The notes under the pieces were generated by a model. It was given only the letters and a program-made list of their open reading frames with translations. It was not told the origin of the DNA and searched no databases. Position numbers and translations under genes: made by a program. Below, in pieces: positions 44,731-53,861 of a stretch of DNA of 64,000 bases; position 1 is the first letter of the stretch, and each line of letters opens with the position of its first letter. The DNA is from Palauibacter sp965207805 (GTDB lineage: Bacteria > Gemmatimonadota > Gemmatimonadetes > Palauibacterales > Palauibacteraceae), in the NCBI GenBank assembly GCA_965207805.1, contig OZ242312.1, forward strand, positions 3,348,001 to 3,412,000, read 5' to 3'.

Positions 44731-46952
44731 GTACCGCGGGGCCTCCGGTGAAACAGAGCGACGAGCGCATCCACCGCGCCTTCGAGTGGGCGCTGGCCCG
44801 GCTCCCCGGACGGATGGGGGCGCGGGCGCGGGACGCGACCGGCGGCCGGTTCGGCATCGGCAGCCAGATCGTCGTCGGACTGGGCGGCGGCGTGCTCCTG
44901 ACGATCAGCGCCATCCTCCTCGCGCTCCTCCTGATGACCATCGTGGAGCGGGGACAGAGCGAGGTCACGCAGGAACAGATCCCGTCGCTCCTCGCGGGCC
45001 ACCGCGTGACCCAGCACAGCGAGGCGCTGCTGCGCGCATCCCCGCAGCTCCTGTCGGCCGCCGACCCCGCAACGCTGGCGGACGTCCGGGCCGCCGTCCT
45101 GCTGGAGCAGGACAGCCTCCAGTACTGGGTCGGAGAGGTCGGCGGCGGAGCGGGCATGGATGCGGATGTCGCGGGCCTGGCCGAGGGCCTAGTGGCGAAC
45201 ATCAACGAGATCTACGAGTCGGTCAACAACCGGATGACCTACAATGCCCAGCTCGCCGAGATGGCGGCGACCGTCGAGGAGACCGGACTCCGTCTCCAGT
45301 CGGTGCTCGAGGAGGCGATCGACGATCAGTATTTCTTCATCCGCACGGGGCTCCGCCAGCTGACGGACGTTGCGGCGCCGGTGTCCCAGCGCCTGGCGCC
45401 CGACGAAGTCGAACAGCTTGACGGCCTCCTGAACTTCAAGGCGTCGCAGAACCAGGCAATCACGCTCATCCAGCAGGCCTTCGCCGAGACCGATGCGGAG
45501 CAGCTCCTCGCCAACCAGGGGCGCGTGGAGACCGCCCTCCGCGATGTGCGGGCGACGCTGCCCAGGATCCGCCCGCTCCTGAGGGAGACGCTGGCCGACG
45601 CGGTGAGCGTCCCCAGCGAGCTGTACGGAGGTTCCGCCGGCATCTTCCAGACCCGGCGGCGGGAACTGGAGGAGGTCGGCCGGGCCGAGGAACTGCTCGA
45701 GCGCAACCGGCAGACCACGGCGGAACTCGACGTCGGGGTCCGGGCGCTCATGGAACGCGTCGAGGAGACCGCCCGGGATGCGGCCAGCCGCTCCGAGTTT
45801 CTCGTGCAGCTGGGGTTCTGGTTCCTCCTCGCCGTGATCCTGTTCACCATCGGCGCGGCCCGCGTCGCGTGGAAGACGTTCGGCCGCTCGCTCATCGTTC
45901 GATTGAACAGCCTGTTCGCGACCACGCGGCGCATGTCGGAGGGCGACCTCGAAGTGAAGGTGGAAGTCGAGGGCAACGACGAGGTTACCGACATGGCGCA
46001 CGCGCTGGAGGTCTTCCGGAAACACGCCCTCGAGGTGCAGCGGCTGAACCTGGTCGAGAAGCTGGCGCAGGAGGTGCAGACGAAGAACGAGGCGCTGGAG
46101 CAGACGCTCGACGATCTCCAGCGTACACAGCAACAGGTCATCACCCAGGAGAAGCTGGCCTCGCTCGGCGCCCTCACGGCGGGGGTCGCCCACGAGATCC
46201 GCAATCCGCTCAACTTCGTGAACAACTTCGCGGTTCTTTCGAAGGAATTGATCGACGAGCTGCAGGAGGAACTGAAGGAGGTCGCGGAGGGGAACGCGGA
46301 GCTGGACCGCGAGTTCATCGAGGAGGTTCTCGGCGACCTGAACATGAACGTGTCCAAGGTTCGGGAGCACGGAGGCCGTGCCGACCGCATCGTGGAGGGA
46401 ATGCTGGCTCATTCTCGGGACGAAGCCGGCGATGCGGAGACCATCGACGTCAACCAACTGGTCGATGAGTACGCGAAGCTCGCCTACCACGGTCTGCGCG
46501 GCACCGATTCCTCCTTCAACGTGACGCTGGACCGGGACTTCGACGAGGAGGCCGGCGAAGTCACCGGCATCGCCCGCGATCTGAGCCGGGTCTTCCTGAA
46601 CATCGTGACCAACGCCTGTCACGCGACGGCCGCCCGCAAGGAGGAGGAGGGCGCCGATTATTCCCCCACGGTCGCTCTCAAGACGAGGGGCCACGAAGAC
46701 CACGTCATCGTGTCGGTTCGGGACAACGGCACCGGCATTCCGGATTCCATCGTCCGGAAGATCTTCGAACCGTTTTTTACAACGAAGTCCGGGACGCAGG
46801 GAACCGGCCTCGGATTGTCGATCTCCCGCGACATCGTCGTCGGCCACGGCGGCGAACTCGAGGTGGAGAGCGAGCCGGGCGAGTTCACCGAGTTCAGGAT
46901 CAAGCTGCTCCGCAAGAGCAACATTTCCGAAGTGGCGGCGGCCGTGACATGA
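44727..46952 (+). CDS. sensor histidine kinase with HAMP domain
   Basis: A 741-residue membrane kinase from a GTG overlapping the previous stop by 4 nt. Layout: TM1 around residues 48-74, a helical periplasmic sensor of about 290 residues, TM2 around 365-385, a HAMP domain (LFATTRRMSEGDLEVKVEVE), a coiled coil, and the HisKA domain with His489 in TAGVAHEIRNPLNF. The GHKL ATPase follows, with NIVTNACHA, VRDNGTGIP and GTGLGLSISRDIV. The likely phosphate acceptor is the receiver of the PP2C protein in the same operon. The adjacent binding protein probably supplies the signal to the periplasmic domain. Confidence 0.94.
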   Translation: MSTAGPPVKQSDERIHRAFEWALARLPGRMGARARDATGGRFGIGSQIVVGLGGGVLLTISAILLALLLMTIVERGQSEVTQEQIPSLLAGHRVTQHSEALLRASPQLLSAADPATLADVRAAVLLEQDSLQYWVGEVGGGAGMDADVAGLAEGLVANINEIYESVNNRMTYNAQLAEMAATVEETGLRLQSVLEEAIDDQYFFIRTGLRQLTDVAAPVSQRLAPDEVEQLDGLLNFKASQNQAITLIQQAFAETDAEQLLANQGRVETALRDVRATLPRIRPLLRETLADAVSVPSELYGGSAGIFQTRRRELEEVGRAEELLERNRQTTAELDVGVRALMERVEETARDAASRSEFLVQLGFWFLLAVILFTIGAARVAWKTFGRSLIVRLNSLFATTRRMSEGDLEVKVEVEGNDEVTDMAHALEVFRKHALEVQRLNLVEKLAQEVQTKNEALEQTLDDLQRTQQQVITQEKLASLGALTAGVAHEIRNPLNFVNNFAVLSKELIDELQEELKEVAEGNAELDREFIEEVLGDLNMNVSKVREHGGRADRIVEGMLAHSRDEAGDAETIDVNQLVDEYAKLAYHGLRGTDSSFNVTLDRDFDEEAGEVTGIARDLSRVFLNIVTNACHATAARKEEEGADYSPTVALKTRGHEDHVIVSVRDNGTGIPDSIVRKIFEPFFTTKSGTQGTGLGLSISRDIVVGHGGELEVESEPGEFTEFRIKLLRKSNISEVAAAVT

Positions 46953-46980
46953 GGCTCGCCGCATGGATCATGGAGGGATC

Positions 46981-48630
46981 ATGAGAACGAAACGGTATTG
47001 CCGGAGCGCCCTGACGATGGCCGGGGTCTTCCTCTTCGGCGCGGGATCCCTGCTCGCGCAGGTCGGACGCCCGGAAACGACTCCACGCGGCGACGACGAG
47101 GGCGACGGCCCCTACGACCGCCTGATTCTTCGCGGCGTCACGATCATCGATGGAACGGGTGCGCCGCCGCAGGGCCCCGTGGACATCGTCATCGAGGGCG
47201 ACCGCATCGTCTCCGTCAACACTGTCGGCTTCCCGGGACTCGACATCAACGAGGATCGCCGACCCGACGTGGAAATCGAGGACGATCCCGGCGCGAACGT
47301 GCACGAGATCGACCTCTCCGGGCACTTCGTCATGCCCGGCTTCGTCGACATGCATGCGCACACCGGCGGCCTCCCCAAGGCGCCGCAGCCCGAATACGTC
47401 TACAAGCTGTGGATGGCGCACGGGATCACGACCTCCCGCGGCGTGGGCCACGGGCCGATGATGTGGTCGCTCGAGGAGAAGGCGAAGGCGGCGCGCAACG
47501 AGATCGTCGCCCCGCGCATGTACACCTACGTGCGGCCCGGCGAGGCCTGGGGCCAGGGGCTGGTGCACTCCCCCGAGACGGCGCGCGAATGGGTGCGCTG
47601 GGCGGCGGCGCAGGAAGTCGATGGACAGAAGATCGACGGGCTCAAGCTGGGTTCGTACGACCCGCCGATCATGGAGGCGCTCATCGACGAAGCGCGGCAA
47701 CACGGGCTGGGCACCGTGGCCCACCTCGGCCAGATGGGCGTGGGGCGGATGACCGCGCTCGACGCGGCCGAGATCGGGCTCGACATGATGACCCACTACT
47801 ACGGCCTGTTCGAGTCGATGCTGTCCGACTACAGCGTCCAGGACTGGCCGCTCGATTACAACTACCAGAACGAGCAGCACCGCTTCGGAAACGTGGCCCG
47901 GCTCTGGGACCAGGTCGACGGCCCCGGCTCGGACAGCTGGAACGCGCTGCAGGAGCGCTTCCTCGAACTCGGGTTCGGGATCGATCCGACGATGACGATC
48001 TACGAGGCGAGCCGGGACGTGATGGCCGCCCGCAACGCGGACTGGCACGAGGCGTACACGCTCCCCAGCCAGTGGGAGTTCTACCAGGCCAGCCGCGCCG
48101 CGCACGGCTCGTACTGGTTCTACTGGGGCACGGAGGAAGAGGTCGCGTGGCGGAACTTCTACAAGGTGTGGATGCAGTTCCTCAACGAGTACAAGAACCG
48201 CGGCGGCCGGGTGACGACGGGCTCGGACTCGGGCTTCATCTACAAGCTGTACGGCTTCGACTACATCCGGGAGTTCGAACTGCTGCGCGAGGCCGGGTTC
48301 CACCCGGTGGAGGTCATCCGCGCGGCCACCCTGCACGGGGCGCAGGAGTTGAACGATCCCAAGGGACTCCCGCCCGACTTCGGGATGATCCGCCCCGGAC
48401 TGAAGGCCGATTTCGTCGTCGTCGAGGAGAACCCGCTTCAGAACTTGAAGGTCCTGTACGGAAACGGCGCGCCGAGGCTCAACGACGAGACCGGCGAGAC
48501 GGAGCGCGTCGGCGGCATCAAGTACACGATCAAGGACGGCATCATCTACGACGCGAAGCGGATGCTGGCCGACGTGCGCGAGATGGTGCGGGCGGCGAAG
48601 GCCCAACTTGCCACGCAGGACGACGGATAG
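46981..48630 (+). CDS. amidohydrolase family protein, exported
   Basis: A 549-residue protein with a signal peptide (TMAGVFLFGAGSLLAQ); the ATG follows GGAGGG. The amidohydrolase metal motif HAH (His125, His127 in VDMHAHTGG) is present, together with TVAHLGQMG, a Lys in GLKLGSYD and Asp in TTGSDSGF. The C-terminus shows the composite beta domain (GLKADFVVVEENPLQNLKVLY). Members of this exported group, common in Gemmatimonadota-like genomes, are often annotated as imidazolonepropionase-like or peptidase-like; the substrate is unknown. It follows the kinase by 28 nt but need not belong to its regulon. Confidence 0.9.
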   Translation: MRTKRYCRSALTMAGVFLFGAGSLLAQVGRPETTPRGDDEGDGPYDRLILRGVTIIDGTGAPPQGPVDIVIEGDRIVSVNTVGFPGLDINEDRRPDVEIEDDPGANVHEIDLSGHFVMPGFVDMHAHTGGLPKAPQPEYVYKLWMAHGITTSRGVGHGPMMWSLEEKAKAARNEIVAPRMYTYVRPGEAWGQGLVHSPETAREWVRWAAAQEVDGQKIDGLKLGSYDPPIMEALIDEARQHGLGTVAHLGQMGVGRMTALDAAEIGLDMMTHYYGLFESMLSDYSVQDWPLDYNYQNEQHRFGNVARLWDQVDGPGSDSWNALQERFLELGFGIDPTMTIYEASRDVMAARNADWHEAYTLPSQWEFYQASRAAHGSYWFYWGTEEEVAWRNFYKVWMQFLNEYKNRGGRVTTGSDSGFIYKLYGFDYIREFELLREAGFHPVEVIRAATLHGAQELNDPKGLPPDFGMIRPGLKADFVVVEENPLQNLKVLYGNGAPRLNDETGETERVGGIKYTIKDGIIYDAKRMLADVREMVRAAKAQLATQDDG

Positions 48631-48655
48631 CGGGCGGCGGACGGAGGACGCGGGA

Positions 48656-49300
48656 ATGAAGTTCACCCACGGGACCGGGCTTCTGCTCCTGGCGCTTGCC
48701 GCGTGTGGCGGCGACGCGGGCGAGGCGGAGGTGCGGACGGTCCAGCCCGGTGCCCCCGGCGAGGCCACGCGCGTGCTGACCGTGGAGGAAGCCGCATCCC
48801 TCGAGCACGTCACGCACACCGCGGCGGACGTGCGCTTCATGCAGGGGATGATCCCGCATCACGCCCAGGCGCTCGAGATGGCCGCGCTCATTCAGGAGCG
48901 GACGGATCACGAGGGGCTGCACCTGCTGGGGCGCCGGATCGAGATCTCCCAGCGGGACGAGATCGCGTGGATGACGAGCTGGCTCGAGCGCCGCGGGGAG
49001 ACGGCTCCGATGATGGGGGCCGGACACGCGCACGGACTCGGAGAGGGCGAACTCATGCCGGGGATGCTGTCGCGCGAGGAGATGGACGCCCTCGCCGCGG
49101 CGCGTGGCTCCGAGTTCGACCGGCTCTTTCTCGAAGGCATGATCAAGCATCATCAGGGCGCGCTCATGATGGTGGCCGAACTGTTCGACAGTCCGGGCGG
49201 AGGCCAGGAGACCGAGATCTTCCGGTTCGCGGCCGATGTGGACGCGGACCAGGACATGGAGATTCTGCGCATGAGCGACATGTTGAACGCGATTCCATGA
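48656..49300 (+). CDS. DUF305 lipoprotein
   Basis: A 214-residue lipoprotein (LLLLALAAC). It has two DUF305 repeats: VRFMQGMIPHHAQALEMAALI with DEIAWMTSWL, and FLEGMIKHHQGALMMVAEL with DADQDMEILRM. The conserved MIxHHxxA helices of this ferritin-like family could bind a metal such as copper. The His- and Met-rich spacer (MMGAGHAHGLGEGELMPGM) supports metal handling, an inference. It is followed 38 nt later by the LVIVD protein, a frequent neighbour. Confidence 0.92.
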   Translation: MKFTHGTGLLLLALAACGGDAGEAEVRTVQPGAPGEATRVLTVEEAASLEHVTHTAADVRFMQGMIPHHAQALEMAALIQERTDHEGLHLLGRRIEISQRDEIAWMTSWLERRGETAPMMGAGHAHGLGEGELMPGMLSREEMDALAAARGSEFDRLFLEGMIKHHQGALMMVAELFDSPGGGQETEIFRFAADVDADQDMEILRMSDMLNAIP

Positions 49301-49338
49301 GCGCTCATGGGCGATTCACGGAGGCAGGAGGTAGGAAG

Positions 49339-51192
49339 ATGTCACGCAGAGAGACCTTGACCGTGGGACGGCGGATCGGCCGCCCGGCGGCGGCGTTGTT
49401 CGTGTTGGCGTTCGGCTGGCTCTCCGGCGCGGATGCCCTGGCGGCCCAGGACCCGCCGCCACCCCCTCCGGAGGCCGTCTGGGAATGGGATCCGGACGAT
49501 CCGCGCATCGGGCTCGCGCCGGGCCTCCACGATGCCGGCATGGCGATCGGCAACCTGGAGCGGCTGGTCAGCCTCCCGAAACCCGATCCGTTCCTCACGG
49601 ACGAGGCCGGCGGACGCGGGCCGACCAACTCGGATATCGCGTTCCAGGGAGATCTGGTCTTCCAGGGCAGCTACTGGGGCTTCCAGGTGTTCGACGCCTC
49701 GGATCCCGCCCAGCCGGAACTCGTCGTCGCGGTCGTGTGCCCCGGCGGGCAGGGTGACGTCAGCGTGCACGAGGACCTCCTCTTCATGTCGGTTCAGCAG
49801 GCCTCGGCCCGACTCGACTGCGGCACGGAAGGGGTGCAGGACAGCGTCAGCACCGTGCGCCTCCAGGGGATCCGCATCTTCGACATCTCCGACATCGGGA
49901 ATCCTCGCCAGGTGAAGACCGTGCAGACGTGCCGCGGCTCTCACACGCACACGCTCGTCACGGATCCCAACGACGACTCCCACGTCTACATCTACGTCTC
50001 GGGCACGGGACGCGTCCGTTCCGGCAGCGAGCTCGAAGGCTGTTCCGGCCTGCCGGCCGAGGAGGACGAGGACACGGCGCTGTTCAGGATCGAGATCATC
50101 GAAGTGCCGGTGGATGCGCCGGAGAATGCCGAAGTCGTCAACATGCCGCGCATCTTCGCAGACCCCGAGACGGGAGATATCGCGGGTCTGTGGGCGGGAG
50201 GCGACCACGGCGAAGGCACGCAGGCGTCCCGCCTCACGAACCAGTGCCACGACATCACGGTGCGGTCGGATCTGGGGCTCGCCGCTGGAGCCTGCTCGGG
50301 GAACGGCATCCTGCTGGACATCTCCGACCCCGAGAATCCGGTCCGCATCGACCAGGTCGTCGATCCGAACTTCGCCTACTGGCATTCGGCGACCTTCAAC
50401 AACGACGGTACGGCGATCGTCTTCACGGACGAGTGGGGCGGTGGCGGAGCGCCTCGCTGCCGCGGCTCCGATCCGGAGACGTGGGGCGCCAACGCGATCT
50501 TCACGATCCGCGACCGCAAGATGGAACTGGCGGGCTACTACAAGCTGCCGGTGCCGCAGACGGAGCAGGAGAACTGCGTCGCCCACAACGGTTCGATGAT
50601 TCCGGTGCCCGGCCGCGACATCATGGTGCAGGGCTGGTACCAGGGCGGCCTTTCGATCTTCGACTTCACGGATCCGGAGAATCCGTTCGAGATTGCCTAC
50701 TTTGACCGTGGGCCTCTCGACGCGGTGGAGATGCTGAGCGGCGGCTACTGGTCGGCGTACTGGCACAACGGTTCGATCTACGGGGCGGAAATCGCGCGAG
50801 GCGTGGACGTGTTCCAGCTCGCTGCCAGTGAGCACCTGTCCCAGGCGGAGATCGACGCGGCGATGTCCGTGATGGTCGGCGACTCCAACGTGCAGAACCA
50901 GGAGCGGTTCGACTGGCCCGCCAGCTTCGCGGTCGCGCGCTCGTACCTGATCCAGATGCAGCGCGGCAGCGGCATCCGGGCCGAGCGCGGGGAGCGGGTG
51001 GCGTCGCTGCTCGACATGGCGGAGAGCCAGTCCGGCGCCGAGCGGAACGCCACGCTCGATGAATTGAACGCGGTCGCCGCCGAACTCGATGAAGATGCGC
51101 GTCGCGCCGCCAACGCGGCGGGGCCGGGCGATGCCCGGCGCTTGACGCTGCTGGCCACCGCGATCCGCGACCTCACGGCCTCGCTGCGCTGA
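49339..51192 (+). CDS. LVIVD-repeat exported protein
   Basis: A 617-residue exported protein; the ATG follows AGGAGG. The signal peptide ends at ALAAQD. The body is a large beta-propeller built from LVIVD-type repeats: FQGSYWGFQVFDASDPAQPELV, GIRIFDISDIGNPRQVKTV, GILLDISDPENPVRIDQV and GGLSIFDFTDPENPFEIAYF. A helical tail of about 100 residues follows. The role is unknown; such proteins are secreted or surface-bound. It is probably cotranscribed with the DUF305 lipoprotein. A strong hairpin follows at 51208. Confidence 0.9.
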   Translation: MSRRETLTVGRRIGRPAAALFVLAFGWLSGADALAAQDPPPPPPEAVWEWDPDDPRIGLAPGLHDAGMAIGNLERLVSLPKPDPFLTDEAGGRGPTNSDIAFQGDLVFQGSYWGFQVFDASDPAQPELVVAVVCPGGQGDVSVHEDLLFMSVQQASARLDCGTEGVQDSVSTVRLQGIRIFDISDIGNPRQVKTVQTCRGSHTHTLVTDPNDDSHVYIYVSGTGRVRSGSELEGCSGLPAEEDEDTALFRIEIIEVPVDAPENAEVVNMPRIFADPETGDIAGLWAGGDHGEGTQASRLTNQCHDITVRSDLGLAAGACSGNGILLDISDPENPVRIDQVVDPNFAYWHSATFNNDGTAIVFTDEWGGGGAPRCRGSDPETWGANAIFTIRDRKMELAGYYKLPVPQTEQENCVAHNGSMIPVPGRDIMVQGWYQGGLSIFDFTDPENPFEIAYFDRGPLDAVEMLSGGYWSAYWHNGSIYGAEIARGVDVFQLAASEHLSQAEIDAAMSVMVGDSNVQNQERFDWPASFAVARSYLIQMQRGSGIRAERGERVASLLDMAESQSGAERNATLDELNAVAAELDEDARRAANAAGPGDARRLTLLATAIRDLTASLR

Positions 51193-51207
51193 ACGACGCC
51201 TTTCGAG

Positions 51208-51244
51208 GCGCGCTCCGGGGTCGCGCCGTCTCCCCGGAGCGCGC
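51208..51244 (+). terminator. strong stem-loop after the LVIVD gene
   Basis: GCGCGCTCCGGGG (51208-51220) pairs perfectly over 13 bp with 51232-51244. Only TTCGCG follows, so it lacks a good U-tract; it may still end transcription or protect the 3' end. Confidence 0.5.
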
Positions 51245-51342
51245 TTCGCGTCGCTGGCGGGGCACGGAGGCGGAACCGGGGCGCCCACGAAACCGTATGA
51301 CAGCTTGACCGACGGCCATCCCATCCCCGAAGCGGACCTGCG

Positions 51343-51810
51343 ATGAAGCACGATTCCCCAACCGACGCCGCTCTTTCCGCGGGCGGACTGACCCGGGGCA
51401 TCGTCCCCGGGGGCACGTTTCTCGCCGACTTCCTCTACCCCGAGCCGGCGGAGCGCCGCGTCGGCGCGATCATCGGCTGGTGGGAGAAACGCCGGCTCCC
51501 CTACAACCTCATCGTCGGCGGGACCGGACTCGTGACGATGACGTTTGGCGCAGCGCTCACGGCCGTGGTCGCGACGCTGCAGCCGGTCGACCTGGTCCGC
51601 GGGGCGATCTGGTGGGCCGTGTGGGCGAACGTGTGCTATTCCCTGGGTCCCGTCGTCGAGATCGCGCTCGAGAAGCTGTTCGGCCGGCGGCTCCTTCCCA
51701 CCGGTCCCCTCCTCTTCCGGGCAGGCGTGACCGTCGCTGTCGGGGTCACGCTGCTGCCTATCATCCCCCTCACGATCGGGTTCATCCTGAACTTCTTCGG
51801 AATCCTCTGA
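51343..51810 (+). CDS. small membrane protein of unknown function
   Basis: A 155-residue protein with three hydrophobic helices (about 57-80, 84-108 and 126-155). A soluble N-terminus includes FLADFLYPEPAERRVGAIIGWWEKRRLPYN. Charge distribution puts the N-terminus in the cytoplasm. Family not recognised. It sits 26 nt upstream of another membrane protein in the same direction. Confidence 0.65.
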   Translation: MKHDSPTDAALSAGGLTRGIVPGGTFLADFLYPEPAERRVGAIIGWWEKRRLPYNLIVGGTGLVTMTFGAALTAVVATLQPVDLVRGAIWWAVWANVCYSLGPVVEIALEKLFGRRLLPTGPLLFRAGVTVAVGVTLLPIIPLTIGFILNFFGIL

Positions 51811-51836
51811 CCGCCGCTGCGGCGACGAACGGCGCC

Positions 51837-52424
51837 ATGCCGGCGTCGCGCGGAGCGAGTTGGAGCCTTTGGCTCGTGTGGGTGCTGGCGAGCGGAGTCG
51901 GCGGAGCCGTGGGCGTCGTCCCGGCGAGGATCATCGGCACGGCGATGGGCGAGGCCGTCCTCGGGGCCGTCGCCCTGGGCGGGGTCCTTGGCGCGATCGC
52001 GACAGTCCAGTGGCTCATCATGCGGCGGCGGCTGTCCTGGGCCGCCCGGTGGGCGACCGCAAAGGTCGTGGGAGGACTCGTCGGGGGAGCCGTCGCGCTC
52101 GGCCTGTTGGACGCCCTGTCCGCGAACGGGAGTGAAACCCTCGGCGCCATCCTGGGGACGCTCGCGGGACTGGGCGCGTTCGGCACCGTCCAATGGCTGA
52201 TTCTCCGACGGGTCGAGCGTGCCGGCTGGTGGGTGGCGGCGAGCGTCGCGGGTCTCGTCGCGGCCGGCCCCCTCGGCGTGGGCGTGCTGGGACTGCTCGT
52301 CGGAGACGGCGGTGGATTCGGAGCGATGTACGGGGCGATCACGGGCGCGCGGTTCGTCTTCGCAGCCCGCGACTCCGCTTCGTCAGTCGACGCCGATGGA
52401 GTGGGGGCCGATGTCGGCGAGTGA
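51837..52424 (+). CDS. glycine-rich membrane protein of unknown function
   Basis: A 195-residue protein with about six short Gly/Ala/Val-rich hydrophobic helices. It shows an internal duplication: GAIATVQWLIMRRRLSWAARW recurs as GAFGTVQWLILRRVERAGWW. Proteins of this VQWLxLRR type occur widely as uncharacterised membrane proteins. Its 3' end overlaps the convergent dehydrogenase gene by 42 nt. Confidence 0.7.
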   Translation: MPASRGASWSLWLVWVLASGVGGAVGVVPARIIGTAMGEAVLGAVALGGVLGAIATVQWLIMRRRLSWAARWATAKVVGGLVGGAVALGLLDALSANGSETLGAILGTLAGLGAFGTVQWLILRRVERAGWWVAASVAGLVAAGPLGVGVLGLLVGDGGGFGAMYGAITGARFVFAARDSASSVDADGVGADVGE

Positions 52425-53633
52425 CGGCGTCCCGACGGCGCCCATCGTGATCCGCAGCTCCTCGATCAGGATTTCCAGCACCCGCTCGACGCCCGCCTGG
52501 CCAAAGGCCCCGAGGCCCCACAGGTAGGGACGCCCGATCGCCACCGCCGTCGCGCCGCGCGCGAGGCCCTTGAAGATGTCCGTGCCGCGGCGGAAGCCCC
52601 CGTCGACGATGATCGGCACCTCGCCGGCCACCGTCTCCACGATCTCCGGAAGCGCGTCGATCGTCGCGCGGCCGCTGCCTTCCGCGCGGCCGCCGTGGTT
52701 CGAGACCCAGATCCCGTCCACGCCGTGCTCGAGCGCGAGTTCCGCATCTTCGCGGGTCACGAGCCCCTTCACGACGATCCGCTGGTCCGTGATGTCGCGC
52801 AGTCGGTGCACGTAGTCCCACGTCATGGTCGGGCCGCCGCTGTCCGGCGGGCCCTGGGGCAGCCCCTCGTACATCGGCTTGACGGGATCCGCCCGGCCGC
52901 CGCTACGGTGGCAACTCTCGCAGTTGCGGTCGTCGATCCGCCGGTAGCGCTCCAGCGTGAGACGGTTGCTCCCGCCGAGGAGATCGACGGTGAGCACGAT
53001 GGCGGGGCAGCCGGCTTCGCGGACGCGGTTCACGAGCGCGACGGTCGCGTTCCAGTGGCGGGGCGCGTAGAGCTGATACCAGACCGGCTCCCCCCGCGCC
53101 TCGTTCACCGCCTCGACGCCCGTGGAACTCACCGACGAGAGCGTCTGCAGATGGTTGCGGGCCGCGGCAGCTCGCGCGGTCGCGAGCTCACCATCGCGGT
53201 GGAAGGCGACCTGACTCCCCGCCGGCGCGATCATGAGCGGCGTCGGCCACTCCCGTCCGAAGATCGAGACGCGCATATCGAGGTTCGAGACGTCGACCAG
53301 CCGGCGCGCGCGGATGTAGATCCGCTCCAGCGAGGCCCGGTTGTTCGCCTGCGTCCCCTCCCCGTCGACGCCGGTCTTGATGTATCCCCAGTGCGCCGTC
53401 GGGACCGTCTGCGCGGCCACCTTCTCGAGATCGAACACGTCGAGCGCCTGTTCCGCCGACGGGACGAGGTCATCGAGCGACCGCGCCGACGCCTCCTGCG
53501 CCATGGCGCGCCCGACGAGGCCCAGGTCACAGCCGGCGAAGGCGGGAAGGAGCGGGCTGGCGGCAAGCCAGCGGAGGAGGTCGCGACGGTGGACGGCCTT
53601 CGATTCCGATCCCGGCTCCGGCGTGTCGTACAT
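52383..53633 (-). CDS. FMN-dependent alpha-hydroxy-acid dehydrogenase with a CxxCH motif, exported
   Basis: A 416-residue enzyme. The N-terminus (HRRDLLRWLAASPLLPAFAGC) is a Tat-like and possibly lipobox signal, so it acts outside the cytoplasm. The alpha-hydroxy-acid oxidase barrel shows PLMIAPAGSQ, the catalytic His313 in WVSNHGGR and the FMN phosphate site in VDGGFRRGTDIFKGLARGA. In the variable loop between strands, residues 238-242 read CESCH, a c-type haem attachment motif that is not part of the normal family. Relatives oxidise lactate, glycolate or mandelate; an exported version would pass electrons to a cytochrome, possibly via this motif. Confidence 0.88.
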   Translation of the reverse strand: MYDTPEPGSESKAVHRRDLLRWLAASPLLPAFAGCDLGLVGRAMAQEASARSLDDLVPSAEQALDVFDLEKVAAQTVPTAHWGYIKTGVDGEGTQANNRASLERIYIRARRLVDVSNLDMRVSIFGREWPTPLMIAPAGSQVAFHRDGELATARAAAARNHLQTLSSVSSTGVEAVNEARGEPVWYQLYAPRHWNATVALVNRVREAGCPAIVLTVDLLGGSNRLTLERYRRIDDRNCESCHRSGGRADPVKPMYEGLPQGPPDSGGPTMTWDYVHRLRDITDQRIVVKGLVTREDAELALEHGVDGIWVSNHGGRAEGSGRATIDALPEIVETVAGEVPIIVDGGFRRGTDIFKGLARGATAVAIGRPYLWGLGAFGQAGVERVLEILIEELRITMGAVGTPSLADIGPHSIGVD

Positions 53634-53861
53634 TCGGCGCTCCCGGTTGGCGCTCCGCTGCTGCGTGTCCGGATTCACGGTGCCCGCCGCCGCGGCCCGC
53701 GTCAACGCAGGTCCGTTCGGGCAACGCCGAAATTCGATAAAATGTCTTTCAAACGCCGATCCCTGTCGGTGCCGGAGGCCCGGGGCGGTTCGACCACGGG
53801 CGGCCGGGTCTTCGCGCGAAACCATTCGAGAGACGATTCGGGAGGAGAGGAACGCACCGCG

